In this document: one piece after another, positions 10,005-19,468 of the stretch
Position numbering within the stretch: the stretch's first letter is position 1
Layout of the letters: each line of letters starts with the position of its first letter
From: Caulobacter endophyticus
GTDB taxonomy: Bacteria; Pseudomonadota; Alphaproteobacteria; Caulobacterales; Caulobacteraceae
Direction: 5' to 3'
Length of the DNA: 64,000 bases
NCBI RefSeq assembly: GCF_029543245.1
Contig: NZ_JARQWV010000017.1
Location: 62,001 to 126,000 of the forward strand
Program-made: the position numbers and the translations under genes
Notes under the pieces: generated by a model
The model's database searches: none
What the model was told of the DNA's origin: nothing
Seen by the model: only the letters and a program-made list of their open reading frames with translations

Positions 10005-11954
10005 TTAGCCCTGCGGGGGCGTTCCCGTCCAGCCGTCGGCTTCGGCCGGCTCGGCTTCGCCCTTGCGCTGGGCCAGCTTGCGCAGCTCCTCGTCGCGGGC
10101 GGCCGTGTCCCAGGCCCCGCCGGCCTCGCCCGGACGCATGCGCGCCAGGTCGGCGGCCAGCAGGCGGTCCATGGTCTGGGCCGCGTCGCGCGAGGCCAGG
10201 ATGTAGGCCTCTTCCTGGCCCCACATCGGCTTGAGGTCCTCGAAGGTCTTGCGGTCGTGACGGCGGAAGAACGAGGTGGCGCGGAAGGCCTTGTGGGCCC
10301 GGAAGCCCAGCTTCTGAAGCGCGGTCGAGCCGAGCGCCAGGGCCGCCTCGAAGGTCTCGCGCTCCACCGCGTCGGCGCCGTTGGCCAGCAGGTCGTAGGC
10401 GTGGCGGCGGTCCCAGGCGCGGGCCAGGATGATCAGGTTGGGGAAGGCCCGGCGGGCCGTCTCCACCAACTCGGCGGTCTTCTCGCGGTCGTCCAGGGCG
10501 ACGATCAGCATGCGGGCGTGCTCGGCGCCGGCGGCGCGCAGCAGATCAAGGCGCGTGGCGTCGCCGTAGTGCACCCGGCGGCCGAAGCGGCGCAGCAGTT
10601 CGATCTGCTCGATGTCGCTGTCCAGAACCGTCGACTTGAAGCCGTTGGCCTGCAGCAGGCGGCCGGTGATCTGCCCGAAGCGCCCGAAGCCGGCGATGAT
10701 GATGTCGGGCTCGCCCTCGTCGAACTGCGGGGCTTCCGGCTCGACGTCGGGGATGGCCGCGTTCACCAGCTCTGCGATGCGCTCGTAGAGGATCATGGCC
10801 ACCGGCGTCAGGGCCATCGAGACGGCGACCGTGGCGGTCAGCAGGGCGGCCAGGTCCGCGCCGATGACGCCCGCCCCGACGGTGAAGCTCAGCAGCACGA
10901 AGGCGAACTCGCCGCCCTGGGCCAGGGCCGTGGCCACGGCGGCGGCGCTGCGTCCCTGCGCGCCGGCGATGCGGGCGATGCCGAACATCACCGCGAACTT
11001 CAGGACCATCAGGCCCAGCACCAGGGCGATCAGGGTCAGCGGCTGGCGGGCGATCAGGGTCAGGTCGATGCCCGCGCCGACGGTGATGAAGAACAGGCCC
11101 AGCAACAGGCCGCGGAACGGCTCGATGTCGGTTTCCAGCTCGCGGCGGAACTCGCTTTCGGCCAGCACCACGCCGGCCAGGAACGCGCCCAGGGCCGGCG
11201 ACAGGCCCACAGACTGCATCAGCCCGGCGACGCCGACCACGATCAGCAGGGCTGCGGCGGTGAAGATCTCGCGCAGGCGGGCCTCGGCGATGAAGCGGAA
11301 GATCGGCCGCACGATGAACCGGCCGCTGCCCACGACCACGCCCACCGCGCCCAGCACGGCCAGGCCTTGCGCCCAGGCCGGCAGGTGCGAGATCAGGCTG
11401 GCGCCGTGGCCGCCGGCGTCGCCGGCATGGGCGTCGGGCGCCACCGTGGCCAAGAGCGGCAGCAGGGCGAACATCGGGATCACCGCCAGGTCCTGCAACA
11501 GCAAGACGCCGAAGGCGGCGCGGCCGACCGGACCCTGGCGCAGGCCCTTCTCGTCGAGGGTCTGAAGCACGATGGCGGTCGACGACATGGCCAAAACCAG
11601 GCCCACGGCCAGGGCCGTTTGCCAGGGCAGGCTGAGGAGATAGCCGATGGCGGCCACGGCCAGCGAGGTGCCGACCACCTGCGCCCCGCCCAGGCCGAAG
11701 ATCGTCTTGCGCATCTCCCACAGGGTTGAGGGGCGCACTTCCAGGCCGATCAGGAACAAGAGGATGACGACGCCGAACTCGGCGAAGCGCATGACGTCGT
11801 GCTGCTCGCCCACCAGCGACAGCATGGCCGGGCCGATCAACACGCCGGCGATCAGGTAGCCCAGCACCGAGCCCAGCCCCAGCCGCTTGGCGATCGGCAC
11901 CGAGATGACGGCGGCGCCCAGATAGACCAGGGTCTGCTTGAGGAACGGTTCCAT
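10005..11954 (-). CDS. Monovalent cation:proton antiporter-2 with TrkA-N domain (KefB/KefC-like)
   Basis: 649 residues. The first 390 form a CPA2 transporter of about 12-13 membrane helices, beginning with LGLGSVLGYLIAGVLIGP and containing the pore-type QDLAVIP. A cytosolic NAD-binding RCK/TrkA-N domain follows from about 415 (IIIAGFGRFGQITGRLL). The tail of about 100 residues is charged and may be disordered. Kef systems expel K+ in exchange for protons during electrophile stress and are gated by glutathione adducts. The upstream gene, ending three bases before this start, encodes the flavodoxin-like partner. Confidence 0.92.
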   Translation of the reverse strand: MEPFLKQTLVYLGAAVISVPIAKRLGLGSVLGYLIAGVLIGPAMLSLVGEQHDVMRFAEFGVVILLFLIGLEVRPSTLWEMRKTIFGLGGAQVVGTSLAVAAIGYLLSLPWQTALAVGLVLAMSSTAIVLQTLDEKGLRQGPVGRAAFGVLLLQDLAVIPMFALLPLLATVAPDAHAGDAGGHGASLISHLPAWAQGLAVLGAVGVVVGSGRFIVRPIFRFIAEARLREIFTAAALLIVVGVAGLMQSVGLSPALGAFLAGVVLAESEFRRELETDIEPFRGLLLGLFFITVGAGIDLTLIARQPLTLIALVLGLMVLKFAVMFGIARIAGAQGRSAAAVATALAQGGEFAFVLLSFTVGAGVIGADLAALLTATVAVSMALTPVAMILYERIAELVNAAIPDVEPEAPQFDEGEPDIIIAGFGRFGQITGRLLQANGFKSTVLDSDIEQIELLRRFGRRVHYGDATRLDLLRAAGAEHARMLIVALDDREKTAELVETARRAFPNLIILARAWDRRHAYDLLANGADAVERETFEAALALGSTALQKLGFRAHKAFRATSFFRRHDRKTFEDLKPMWGQEEAYILASRDAAQTMDRLLAADLARMRPGEAGGAWDTAARDEELRKLAQRKGEAEPAEADGWTGTPPQG

Positions 11955-11957
11955 GGC

Positions 11958-12551
11958 TTACGCTCCTTCGGCCGCGTGGTCGGCGGCCAGCAGGGCCGAC
12001 ATCCGCGCCTGGTAGCGCAGGGCCTCGGCCTTCAGCTGCTCGTCGTCCTTCATCGCCGCCCCGTGCACCACGAACGGCGTCTCCCAGACCATGCCGCACA
12101 GATAGGCGGTCTGCTCCAAGGGGCGCAGGAATTCGTCCAGGGTGAAGCGGTTGTAGCCCTTGGCGTGATAGGCCTGGGCCGGGCCGCCGGTGGTGCAGGC
12201 CACGAACAGGCGCTTGCCGGCCAAGGCGTCGCCGCCCAGGCCGTAGGCGAAGCCGTGCAGCCACACCAGATCCAGCCATTCCTTCATCAGGGCCGGCGGC
12301 GAGTACCAGAACATCGGGAACTGCAGGGCGATGATGTCGTGGTCGACCAGCTTCTGCTGCTCGGCCTCGATGTCGATCGAGAAGTCCGGATAGGTCTCGT
12401 ACAGATCGTGGAAGGTGACGCCGGAAAGGGCCTTGGCCGCCTTGGCCAGGGCGCGATTGGCGCGCGAGCGTTCAAGCGCCGGATGCGCCAGGGTCAGCAG
12501 GGCGCCGGCGGTGGCGGGCGTCACGATCGGGGTGTTAGGGTCGGTGGTCAC
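11958..12551 (-). CDS. NAD(P)H oxidoreductase, KefF/KefG-like ancillary protein
   Basis: 197 residues with a flavodoxin-like fold: [16 protein letters not shown] near residue 19, [11 protein letters not shown], then the conserved [20 protein letters not shown] and [10 protein letters not shown]. This is the NQO/KefF family, which binds FMN and activates Kef potassium efflux in enterobacteria. It lies immediately upstream of the KefB/C-like antiporter gene, with three bases between, so they are very likely co-transcribed and functionally paired. A free-standing quinone reductase is the alternative. Confidence 0.88.
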   Translation of the reverse strand: MTTDPNTPIVTPATAGALLTLAHPALERSRANRALAKAAKALSGVTFHDLYETYPDFSIDIEAEQQKLVDHDIIALQFPMFWYSPPALMKEWLDLVWLHGFAYGLGGDALAGKRLFVACTTGGPAQAYHAKGYNRFTLDEFLRPLEQTAYLCGMVWETPFVVHGAAMKDDEQLKAEALRYQARMSALLAADHAAEGA

Positions 12552-12659
12552 GCGTAACCGCCTACCGTGGTCGCATGACGGGAAAATTTATTCATCAAGG
12601 CTTGAATTTCTCCGGCCGGCGGGCGAGAGCAGTCGGCGAACGTCGCTCCGGGAGGAAGC

Positions 12660-13379
12660 ATGGTCGACAAGGTGAAATCCGACGCCGCAGAAGCGTTGGC
12701 GGGTCTGCTGTTCGACGGCATGACCATCATGGCCGGGGGCTTTGGTCTCTGCGGCATTCCCGAAAACCTGATCGCGGCGATCCGCGAGACGGGGGTCAAG
12801 GACCTCACGGTCATCTCCAACAACTGCGGGGTCGACGGATTCGGCTTGGGCATCCTGCTGGAGAACCGTCAGATCAAGAAGATGGTCTCGTCCTATGTGG
12901 GCGAGAACAAGCTGTTCGAACAGCTATACCTGAGTGGGGAGCTCGAACTGGAGTTCAATCCGCAGGGCACGCTGGCCGAACGCATCCGCGCCGGCGGCGC
13001 GGGCATCCCGGCCTTCTTCACGCGCACCGGCTACGGCACCCTGGTGGCCGAGGGCAAGGAAACCCGCGAATTCGACGGCGAGATGTACGTGATGGAGCGC
13101 GGCCTTGTCGCCGACCTCTCGATCGTCAAGGCCTGGAAGGCCGACGCCGAGGGCAACCTCGTCTACCGAAAGACCGCCCGCAACTTCAATCCGATGATGG
13201 CCACGGCCGGCAAGGCCACCGTCGTCGAGGTCGAGGAGCTGGTCGAGATCGGCGCGCTCGACAAGGACAACATCCACACCCCCGGCATCTTCGTCGACCG
13301 CCTGATCAAGGGCGCGAAGTTCGAGAAGCGGATCGAGCGCGTCACGACGCGTCCTCGCGAAGCCAAGGAGCAAGCGTAA
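12660..13379 (+). CDS. scoA: 3-oxoacid CoA-transferase subunit A
   Basis: 239 residues. It matches the alpha subunit of succinyl-CoA:3-ketoacid (or acetoacetate) CoA transferase: [15 protein letters not shown] near the N-terminus, then [16 protein letters not shown] and [12 protein letters not shown]. With subunit B it moves CoA from succinyl-CoA to acetoacetate for ketone-body or polyhydroxybutyrate use. GGGAGGAAG lies just before the ATG. The stop overlaps the start of subunit B (TAATG), so translation is coupled. Confidence 0.94.
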   Translation: MVDKVKSDAAEALAGLLFDGMTIMAGGFGLCGIPENLIAAIRETGVKDLTVISNNCGVDGFGLGILLENRQIKKMVSSYVGENKLFEQLYLSGELELEFNPQGTLAERIRAGGAGIPAFFTRTGYGTLVAEGKETREFDGEMYVMERGLVADLSIVKAWKADAEGNLVYRKTARNFNPMMATAGKATVVEVEELVEIGALDKDNIHTPGIFVDRLIKGAKFEKRIERVTTRPREAKEQA

Positions 13380-14020
13380 TGGCCTGGACCCGCGACGAGA
13401 TGGCGGCCCGCGCCGCCAAGGAGCTGCGCGACGGCTTCTACGTCAACCTCGGCATCGGCATCCCGACCCTGGTGGCCAACTACATCCCCGAGGGCATGCA
13501 CGTGACGCTGCAGAGCGAGAACGGCATGCTGGGCATGGGCCCCTTCCCCTATGAGGGAGAAGAGGACGCCGACCTGATCAACGCCGGCAAGCAGACGATC
13601 ACCGAGCTGGACTCGAGCTCGTATTTCTCGTCGGCCGACAGCTTCGCCATGATCCGCGGCGGCCACATCGCCCTGTCGATCCTGGGCGGCATGCAGGTGT
13701 CGGAGACCGGCGACCTCGCCAACTGGATGGTGCCCGGCAAGATGGTCAAGGGCATGGGTGGGGCCATGGACCTGGTGGCCGGCGTCAAGCGCGTGGTGGT
13801 CGTGATGGACCACTGCGAGAAGTCGGGCGCGCCCAAGCTGCTCAAGGCCTGCTCGCTGCCGCTGACCGGCGCCGGCGTGGTGGATCTGCTGATCACCGAA
13901 CTGGGCGTCTTCGAGATCAACCGCGGCAAGACCCCGGTGAAGCTGATCGAACTGGCCCCGGGCGTGTCGGTCGACGAGGTCACGGCCAAGACCGAGGCGG
14001 CGTTCGAGGTGGTTCTCTAA
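13379..14020 (+). CDS. scoB: 3-oxoacid CoA-transferase subunit B
   Basis: 213 residues starting at the ATG that overlaps the scoA stop codon. It contains [16 protein letters not shown] and the catalytic glutamate in [14 protein letters not shown], which forms the glutamyl-CoA thioester. The end of the protein ([17 protein letters not shown]) is typical. The two subunits form the heteromeric enzyme. A repeat pair follows directly after the stop codon, so the transcript probably ends there. Confidence 0.94.
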   Translation: MAWTRDEMAARAAKELRDGFYVNLGIGIPTLVANYIPEGMHVTLQSENGMLGMGPFPYEGEEDADLINAGKQTITELDSSSYFSSADSFAMIRGGHIALSILGGMQVSETGDLANWMVPGKMVKGMGGAMDLVAGVKRVVVVMDHCEKSGAPKLLKACSLPLTGAGVVDLLITELGVFEINRGKTPVKLIELAPGVSVDEVTAKTEAAFEVVL

Positions 14021-14022
14021 TT

Positions 14023-14210
14023 CCCTCTTTCTGAGAGAGAGGGAGGGGCCCAGGCGATAGCCTGGGAGGGTGAGAGGTTTCACTCTTTGCAGGAAGGCCT
14101 CGGACCTTCTAGCTAGCGCGACTTCAGACGGCGCCTCGTTCTGTGGCGTCGTTACCTCTCACCCTCCCACCGCTTCGCGGCGGGCCCCTCCCTCTCTCAA
14201 AGAGAGAGGG
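14023..14210. repeat. REP-like inverted pair, locus A1
   Basis: Two REP-like units facing each other. The left unit (14023-14081) is a CCCTC..GAGGG hairpin, then GAGGGGCCC, a small hairpin around CAGGCGATAGCCTG, and GGGAGGGTGAGAGGTTTC. The right unit (14151-14210) is its inverse, starting ACCTCTCACCCTCCC and ending in CTCTCAAAGAGAG. About 70 bp of unrelated sequence lies between, without a gene. It separates scoB from the DinB gene. The same architecture occurs at 35497-36021 and 61714-61879. Confidence 0.85.
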
Positions 14211-14236
14211 TTACCGTCCGCGCCACGAGCCGACCC

Positions 14237-14737
14237 ATGCGCGACTATTTCTCCCTGATGGCCGGCTACAACGCCTGGGCCAACACCCGCCTGCTGGAAG
14301 CCTGCGAGGCCCTGCCGGCCGGGGCCTTCACCGCCGATCGCGGCGGGTTCTTCGGCTCGATCGCCGGCACGCTGAACCACCTGCTGGTCACCGACCGCAT
14401 CTGGACCGCGCGCCTGACCGGAACGCCGCTGCCGCCGTACGGGCTAGACACCCTGCTGTTCGACGACCTCGCGCAGCTACGCGCCGCCCGCACGGTCGAA
14501 GACGCCAACCTCGCGGCCTATGTCGCCGGCCTCACCGACGAGGCCTGCGCCGCGCAGTTCCGCTGGGTGCGCAAGGCCGACGGCGTCGAGGTGGTCGGCC
14601 CGCTGTGGAAGACCCTGGCCCACCTCTTCAACCACCAGACCCACCATCGCGGCCAGGCCCACGACCTGATCGGCCAGGCCGGCGTCGCGCCGCCGTCGCT
14701 CGACCTGCCGGTCTACCAGCGCGAGGCGGGGGTCTGA
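14237..14737 (+). CDS. DinB family protein
   Basis: 166 residues forming a four-helix bundle. The metal-site histidines are seen in LNHLLVTDRIW (near residue 50) and HLFNHQTHHRGQAHDL (near 133-146), the usual DinB/YfiT spacing. The start MRDYFSLMAGYNAWANTRLL is canonical. Family members are thiol-dependent transferases or damage-inducible proteins; the actual reaction is unknown for most. It stands alone between a repeat and a downstream SRPBCC gene. Confidence 0.9.
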   Translation: MRDYFSLMAGYNAWANTRLLEACEALPAGAFTADRGGFFGSIAGTLNHLLVTDRIWTARLTGTPLPPYGLDTLLFDDLAQLRAARTVEDANLAAYVAGLTDEACAAQFRWVRKADGVEVVGPLWKTLAHLFNHQTHHRGQAHDLIGQAGVAPPSLDLPVYQREAGV

Positions 14738-14794
14738 GGCGCTCCCTCAATTCACGCCTGTAGCTCCACCCCCTGGATGTGCTAGATCGCGGGC

Positions 14795-15265
14795 ATGAAA
14801 CGCGCCGTCGAGCACCGTATCGGGGTCCAGGCCCCCGCCGAGATCGTCTGGGAAGTCGTGTCGGAGTTCGATCGCTGGCACGAGTGGAACCCGCTCTACG
14901 TCAAGGCCGCCGGCCAGCTGAAGATCGGTACCGCCCTGACCCTGGAAGAGGCTATCGGCGATCGCCCGGTCAAGGTGATCCAGCCGATCGTCCAGGACTG
15001 GGTGCCTTACGAGCAGCTGCACTGGCGCAGCCAGCGCCTGGGCGGCTTCGTCACGGCCATCCGCTATCTCGAGGTCGAGAACATGGGCGAGGCCAACGCC
15101 ACCTTCTCGAACGGCGAGCTGTTCATGGGCATGCTGGTCAAGTGGATCTCCAAGGACGAGCGCCGCGCGCTGAAGGCGGCCTTCACCGCCATGGGCGAGG
15201 CGGTGCGCGATCGCGCCGAGGCCCTCTGGCAAGCGCGCGCGGCCGCCCCATCTGAAGCCGGATGA
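14795..15265 (+). CDS. SRPBCC family protein (polyketide cyclase/START-like)
   Basis: 156 residues with the SRPBCC helix-grip pattern: VEHRIGVQAPAEIVWEVVSE then FDRWHEWNPLY at the N-terminus and a long C-terminal helix containing LKAAFTAMGEAVRDRAEAL. Such proteins bind hydrophobic ligands in a deep pocket. The stop overlaps the next gene by four bases (ATGA), so it heads a five-gene run with the Fe-S scaffold-like gene, yidD, thrS and a glycosyltransferase gene. The ligand is unknown. Confidence 0.85.
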   Translation: MKRAVEHRIGVQAPAEIVWEVVSEFDRWHEWNPLYVKAAGQLKIGTALTLEEAIGDRPVKVIQPIVQDWVPYEQLHWRSQRLGGFVTAIRYLEVENMGEANATFSNGELFMGMLVKWISKDERRALKAAFTAMGEAVRDRAEALWQARAAAPSEAG

Positions 15266-15723
15266 TCGACGATCTCTACAGCGCCAGCATCCTGACGCTC
15301 GTGGCCAACATGCCGCGCGCCGGGCGCCTGTCCGCGCCTGACGCCAGCGCCGACAGGACGGCCAAGCTGTGTGGCAGCCGCATCATCGTCGATGTCGTGG
15401 TCGAGGACGGCAGGGTCGCCGACTTCGCCCAGGAGGTGACCGCTTGCGCCCTGGGCCAGGCCAGCGCCGCGGTGCTGGGCGCCCACGTGATCGGGGCGGA
15501 TCTTGCCGAACTTGAGTTGGCCCGCGACGCCCTGGCCGCTATGCTGAAAACGAACGGTCCGCACCCTGCGGGCCGCTTTGCGGAGCTCGCCGTGCTGGAG
15601 CCGGTCAAGGACTATCCCGCCCGTCACGCCTCGACGCTTCTGGCGTTCGAGGCCGCGGTCGAGGCTGTCCGGAAGGCCACAGGGGCGACCCAAACGCGAA
15701 CTAGCCGCGCCGGCGCCGCTTGA
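15262..15723 (+). CDS. NifU/IscU-like iron-sulfur scaffold family protein
   Basis: 153 residues. It has the NifU_N layout: N-terminal MIDDLYSASILTLVANMP, a first cysteine in KLCGSRI near residue 37 and a second in TACALGQASAAVLGA near 61. Where IscU has its third ligand Cys (HCS pattern), this protein reads ARHASTLLAF, so the third cysteine is absent. Classical scaffold chemistry with three cysteines is therefore not supported; it may bind a cluster differently or have another role. It overlaps the upstream SRPBCC gene by four bases and precedes yidD. Confidence 0.8.
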   Translation: MIDDLYSASILTLVANMPRAGRLSAPDASADRTAKLCGSRIIVDVVVEDGRVADFAQEVTACALGQASAAVLGAHVIGADLAELELARDALAAMLKTNGPHPAGRFAELAVLEPVKDYPARHASTLLAFEAAVEAVRKATGATQTRTSRAGAA

Positions 15724-15776
15724 TCGGTTTCTCGCGGGTGCGATAAGTGCCCGACTCCGTTCGCGAAAGCGCCGGC

Positions 15777-16031
15777 ATGAGCCTTTATCACCGCGTCGTC
15801 GACTTCGGCCTGCGCGCCTACAAGTTGACGCTCTCGCCTCTCATCGGGCGCCAGTGCCGCTATCTGCCGACCTGTTCGGAGTATGCGGCCCAGGCGCTCA
15901 AGGATCACGGACCCGCCAAGGGGTCCTGGCTCGCGCTGGGACGGATCTGCCGATGCAATCCGTTCGGCGGCTGGGGATACGACCCGCCGCCCCCGCCGCG
16001 CGAGCCGCGCAAGTGGATGTGTGAAGAATGA
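15777..16031 (+). CDS. yidD: Membrane protein insertion efficiency factor YidD
   Basis: 84 residues from the ATG at 15777; a GTG at 15747 is an alternative start. The conserved HCP-type signature is present: [21 protein letters not shown] then [15 protein letters not shown]. YidD is a small peripheral inner-membrane protein that helps YidC insert membrane proteins. In most bacteria it sits near rpmH/rnpA/yidC; here it is placed directly before thrS, overlapping it by four bases (ATGA). Confidence 0.93.
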   Translation: MSLYHRVVDFGLRAYKLTLSPLIGRQCRYLPTCSEYAAQALKDHGPAKGSWLALGRICRCNPFGGWGYDPPPPPREPRKWMCEE

Positions 16032-18004
16032 TCGATCTGGTTTTCCCCGACGGCTCCTCGCGTCAGTACCCCGACGGCTCGACGGGGCGGGACGTCGCCG
16101 CGGCCATTTCCAAGTCGCTCGAGAAGAAGGCCCTGCTGATCAAGCTGGACGGCCAGGTGCTTGACCTCGACCGCGCCCTGACGCCCGACCTGCTGACCGG
16201 CGAACGCAAGTTCGAGATCCTGACGCGCGAGGCCCCCGAGGCGCTCGACACCATCCGCCACGACACCGCCCACGTGCTGGCCGAGGCCGTGCAGGAGCTG
16301 TTCCCCGGCACCCAGGTGACGATCGGTCCGAACGTCGAGGACGGCTTCTATTACGACTTCGCCCGCGACGAGCCGTTCAGCCTGGACGACCTGGCGACGA
16401 TCGAAAAGCGCATGAAGGAGATCGTCGATCGCGACGAGAAGATCACGCGCGAGGTCTGGGACCGCGACGAGGCGATCAAGCACTTCGACGATATCGGCGA
16501 GCAGTACAAGGCCCAGATCATCCGCGACCTGCCGGGCACGGACACGATCACGGTCTATCGCCAGGGGAACTGGAAGGACCTCTGCCGCGGCCCGCACCTG
16601 CCGTCGACCAAGCATGTCGGCAAGGCCTTCAAGCTGACCAAGCTGGCCGGCGCCTACTGGCGCGGCGACCAGAACAACGCCCAGCTGCAGCGCATCTACG
16701 GCACGAGCTGGGCCTCGGAAGCCGATCTCGAAGCCTATCTGAAGCGCATCGAGGAAGCCGAGAAGCGCGATCACCGCAAGCTGGGCAAGGCGCTGGGCCT
16801 CTTCCACATGCAGGAAGAGGGCCGGGGCATGGTCTTCTGGCACCCCAAGGGCTGGAAGCTGTGGCAGAACCTTGAAGCCTACATGCGCCGCAGCCTCGAC
16901 CGCGCCGGCTATATCGAGGTCAAGACGCCCCAGGTCCTGGACAAGACCTTCTGGGAAAACTCGGGCCACTGGGACAAGTACCGCGCCAACATGTTCGTCT
17001 GCGAGACGGTCGAAGGCGAGATCCTGTCCCTCAAGCCGATGAACTGCCCCGGCCACGTCCAGATCTGGAACGTCGGCCAGCGCTCGTACCGCGAGCTGCC
17101 GATGCGCATGGCCGAGTTCGGCGCCTGCCATCGCTACGAGCCGTCGGGCGCCCTGCACGGCCTGATGCGGGTGCGCGCCTTCACCCAGGACGACGCCCAC
17201 ATCTTCTGCCGCGAGGACCAGATCGTCGAGGAGACCGAGCGCTTCATCCGCCTGACGCGGATGATCCACGCCGATCTCGGCATGACGACCAAGTACGTCG
17301 CCCTGGCCACGCGTCCGGAACTGCGCGCCGGCACGGACGAGTTCTGGGACAAGGCCGAGGGCATGCTGGCCGAGGCCGCGCGCCTGGCCGGCGTCGAGCC
17401 GGTGATCGCCGAGGGCGACGGCGCCTTCTACGCGCCCAAGCTCGACTTCATCGTTCAGGACGCCATCGGCCGTGAATGGACCTGCGGCACGCTGCAGCTC
17501 GACTACGTGCTGCCGGAACGTTTGGGTGCGGAGTACGTTGCCGAAGACGGGTCCAAGCAGCGGCCGGTGATGCTGCACCGCGCGATCCTGGGATCGTTCG
17601 AGCGGTTCATCGGCATTCTGCTGGAAAACTATGCGGGCCATCTGCCGCTTTGGCTGGCGCCGACGCAGATCGTCGTGGCGACGATCACGTCCGACGCCGA
17701 CGATTATGCCCGTACTGTCGTTGAGCGGTTGACGGGCATGGGATTGCGCGCGGAGGTCGATCTTCGTAACGAGAAGATCAACTACAAGATTCGCGAGCAC
17801 AGCCTCGCCAAGGTTCCCGTGATCGCGGTGGTCGGACGTAAGGAAGCGGAGACGGGGCAGGTGGCCCTGCGGCGCCTGGGCGGCGAGGGTCAGCAGATCC
17901 TGTCGCTCGACGAGGCGCTGACGGTGCTCGGCCTGGAGGCCACCCCGCCCGACCTGGCGCGCGCCCGTGCACCGCAAGACGCGCGGGAGCCCGCCCGGGT
18001 CTGA
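16028..18004 (+). CDS. thrS: Threonyl-tRNA synthetase
   Basis: 658 residues. Charges tRNA-Thr. The domains in order are TGS (1-65, [19 protein letters not shown]), the editing domain (about 70-225, with [11 protein letters not shown] and the YYDF/HLPSTKH metal-site region), the class II catalytic core (about 245-540, motif 2 [21 protein letters not shown], Zn Cys in MNCPGHVQ), and the anticodon-binding domain (about 550-650). Its start overlaps yidD. The 3' third from about 17500 uses more G/T-ending codons than the rest, a mild change in composition. A glycosyltransferase gene begins two bases after the stop. Confidence 0.97.
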   Translation: MIDLVFPDGSSRQYPDGSTGRDVAAAISKSLEKKALLIKLDGQVLDLDRALTPDLLTGERKFEILTREAPEALDTIRHDTAHVLAEAVQELFPGTQVTIGPNVEDGFYYDFARDEPFSLDDLATIEKRMKEIVDRDEKITREVWDRDEAIKHFDDIGEQYKAQIIRDLPGTDTITVYRQGNWKDLCRGPHLPSTKHVGKAFKLTKLAGAYWRGDQNNAQLQRIYGTSWASEADLEAYLKRIEEAEKRDHRKLGKALGLFHMQEEGRGMVFWHPKGWKLWQNLEAYMRRSLDRAGYIEVKTPQVLDKTFWENSGHWDKYRANMFVCETVEGEILSLKPMNCPGHVQIWNVGQRSYRELPMRMAEFGACHRYEPSGALHGLMRVRAFTQDDAHIFCREDQIVEETERFIRLTRMIHADLGMTTKYVALATRPELRAGTDEFWDKAEGMLAEAARLAGVEPVIAEGDGAFYAPKLDFIVQDAIGREWTCGTLQLDYVLPERLGAEYVAEDGSKQRPVMLHRAILGSFERFIGILLENYAGHLPLWLAPTQIVVATITSDADDYARTVVERLTGMGLRAEVDLRNEKINYKIREHSLAKVPVIAVVGRKEAETGQVALRRLGGEGQQILSLDEALTVLGLEATPPDLARARAPQDAREPARV

Positions 18005-18005
18005 C

Positions 18006-18929
18006 ATGAACAGCATTCTCCCGTCCTTCACGGTCCTCGCCGCAGGCGCGCGTCCCGCCAAACCCTTGGTTTCGGTGGTGATGGTCGTCTACTGGACGGG
18101 AGAAGCGCTGGTCGAAAGCATCCGCCATGTGCTGGCCGAGCCGATGGTCGACGAGTTCGTCATCGTCGACAACGGCTCGCCGCCCGAGGACGCCGACATG
18201 CTGCGGGCGCTGGGCCTGACCGAGCCTCGGGTTCAGCTGGTGCAGGGCCACGGCAATGTCGGCTTCGCCAAGGGGGCCAATCTCGGCGCTTCGGTGGCGC
18301 AGGGCGAGTACCTGATCTTCCTCAATCCCGACGCCAACCTGCAGCCTGACTGCGTGCCGTCCATGGTCTCGGCCTTCCGCGGCCAGCCTGTGCCGACGGT
18401 GATGGGCGCTCGGGTCATGAACATCGACGGCACCGAGCAGCGCGGCGGTCGTCGCGGCGAGGTGACGCCCGTCACCACCCTGCTCAGCCTGTCGCAGCTC
18501 AGCCAGAAGGTGGCGCGCTTCCGGCGCTTCGAGATCCATCGCGAGCACGAGCCCCTGCCGTCCGAGCCGACGCCGATGCCGACGATCTCGGGCGCCTGCT
18601 TCGCCCTGCGGCGGGCGGACTTCGACGCCCTGGCCGGTTTCGACGAGGGCTACTTCCTGCACGTCGAGGATGTCGACCTGTGCTGGCGGGCCCGCCAGGC
18701 GGGCGGCCAGGTGCTGTTCCACCCGAACGCCCGCGTCATCCACCTGGGCCACACCAGCCTGGAGCACCCGGTCAAGGTCGAGTTCCACAAGGGGGTGGGC
18801 CTGTCGCGCTACTTCATCAAGCGGGCCGACAACATCCAGCGCTACGTGCTGGCGGTGATGCTGGCGCCCCTGATCCTTGGCCTGTCGGTCTGCCGTCCGG
18901 CCATCAACGCCCGCCTGCGCAAGGGCTAG
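18006..18929 (+). CDS. Glycosyltransferase family 2 (rhamnosyltransferase-like)
   Basis: 307 residues. A GT-A fold protein: VSVVMVVYWTGEALVESI, FVIVDNGSPPEDADM, then GFAKGANLGASVAQGEYLIF followed by LNPDA, the DXD-equivalent nucleotide-sugar site. After that come GACFALRRADFDALAGFDE and a catalytic-base region EDVDLCWRARQAG. A C-terminal hydrophobic segment suggests membrane association. It resembles transferases that add rhamnose or similar sugars to surface polysaccharides. The start at 18006 follows the thrS stop directly. The stop overlaps the 3' end of the convergent DUF4166 gene. Confidence 0.9.
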   Translation: MNSILPSFTVLAAGARPAKPLVSVVMVVYWTGEALVESIRHVLAEPMVDEFVIVDNGSPPEDADMLRALGLTEPRVQLVQGHGNVGFAKGANLGASVAQGEYLIFLNPDANLQPDCVPSMVSAFRGQPVPTVMGARVMNIDGTEQRGGRRGEVTPVTTLLSLSQLSQKVARFRRFEIHREHEPLPSEPTPMPTISGACFALRRADFDALAGFDEGYFLHVEDVDLCWRARQAGGQVLFHPNARVIHLGHTSLEHPVKVEFHKGVGLSRYFIKRADNIQRYVLAVMLAPLILGLSVCRPAINARLRKG

Positions 18930-19468
18930 GACGGCGGCGGCGCATCCAGCCGCCCGGCGTAGCCGAAGATCACTCCCAGCCATGGATGGGCGACCAGCAC
19001 ACGGAAGCGGTAGGTCCCGTCCCGCGCGAAGATCCGCGCCCGGCTGCGCGGCGCCCAGCCGGCGGGCAGGGGCAGCGGGCCCAGGCGCCAGCCCTCGAAG
19101 ATCCAGCGGAAGCCGCCCATGCAAGGTTCGGCGTGAAAGCGGAAGGTCAGGAGGCCGACCGCCTCCTCGAAGGCGCGCGGATCGCCGGCTGCGGGGCGAA
19201 CGTGGGACAGAAAGGCGCGAAGGCCGAACCGGCGCGTCCAGATCTCGCCCCGGCCCGGAAGGGGAGAGATGAACACCGCCGTGTCGTGGAAGCCAGGCCC
19301 GGGCAAGCCTTGCAGCCGCCGGACCAGCGCCGCCGCCCCGCCATCGCCCCGTGCCCGCGCATGACCATGAAGACCGACGGGCCGCTCGCCCTGATGGACG
19401 GCGCGCACGGCGGCGGGCAGGTTCTCGAACACCCCACCCAGCGCGCGTGGGAACAGGCCTTCGATCAT
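18926..19468 (-). CDS. DUF4166 domain protein
   Basis: 180 residues starting at 19468, where ATGA overlaps the stop of the upstream DCC gene. Residues 1-20 read IEGLFPRALGGVFENLP, typical of DUF4166, and the rest has MGGFRWIFEGWRLGPLPLP and RIFARDGTYRFRVLVAHP. The function of the domain is unknown; elsewhere it is fused to saccharopine-dehydrogenase-like or DCC proteins. Here it is the last gene of a three-gene overlapping operon (SRPBCC, DCC, DUF4166). Confidence 0.75.
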   Translation of the reverse strand: MIEGLFPRALGGVFENLPAAVRAVHQGERPVGLHGHARARGDGGAAALVRRLQGLPGPGFHDTAVFISPLPGRGEIWTRRFGLRAFLSHVRPAAGDPRAFEEAVGLLTFRFHAEPCMGGFRWIFEGWRLGPLPLPAGWAPRSRARIFARDGTYRFRVLVAHPWLGVIFGYAGRLDAPPPS

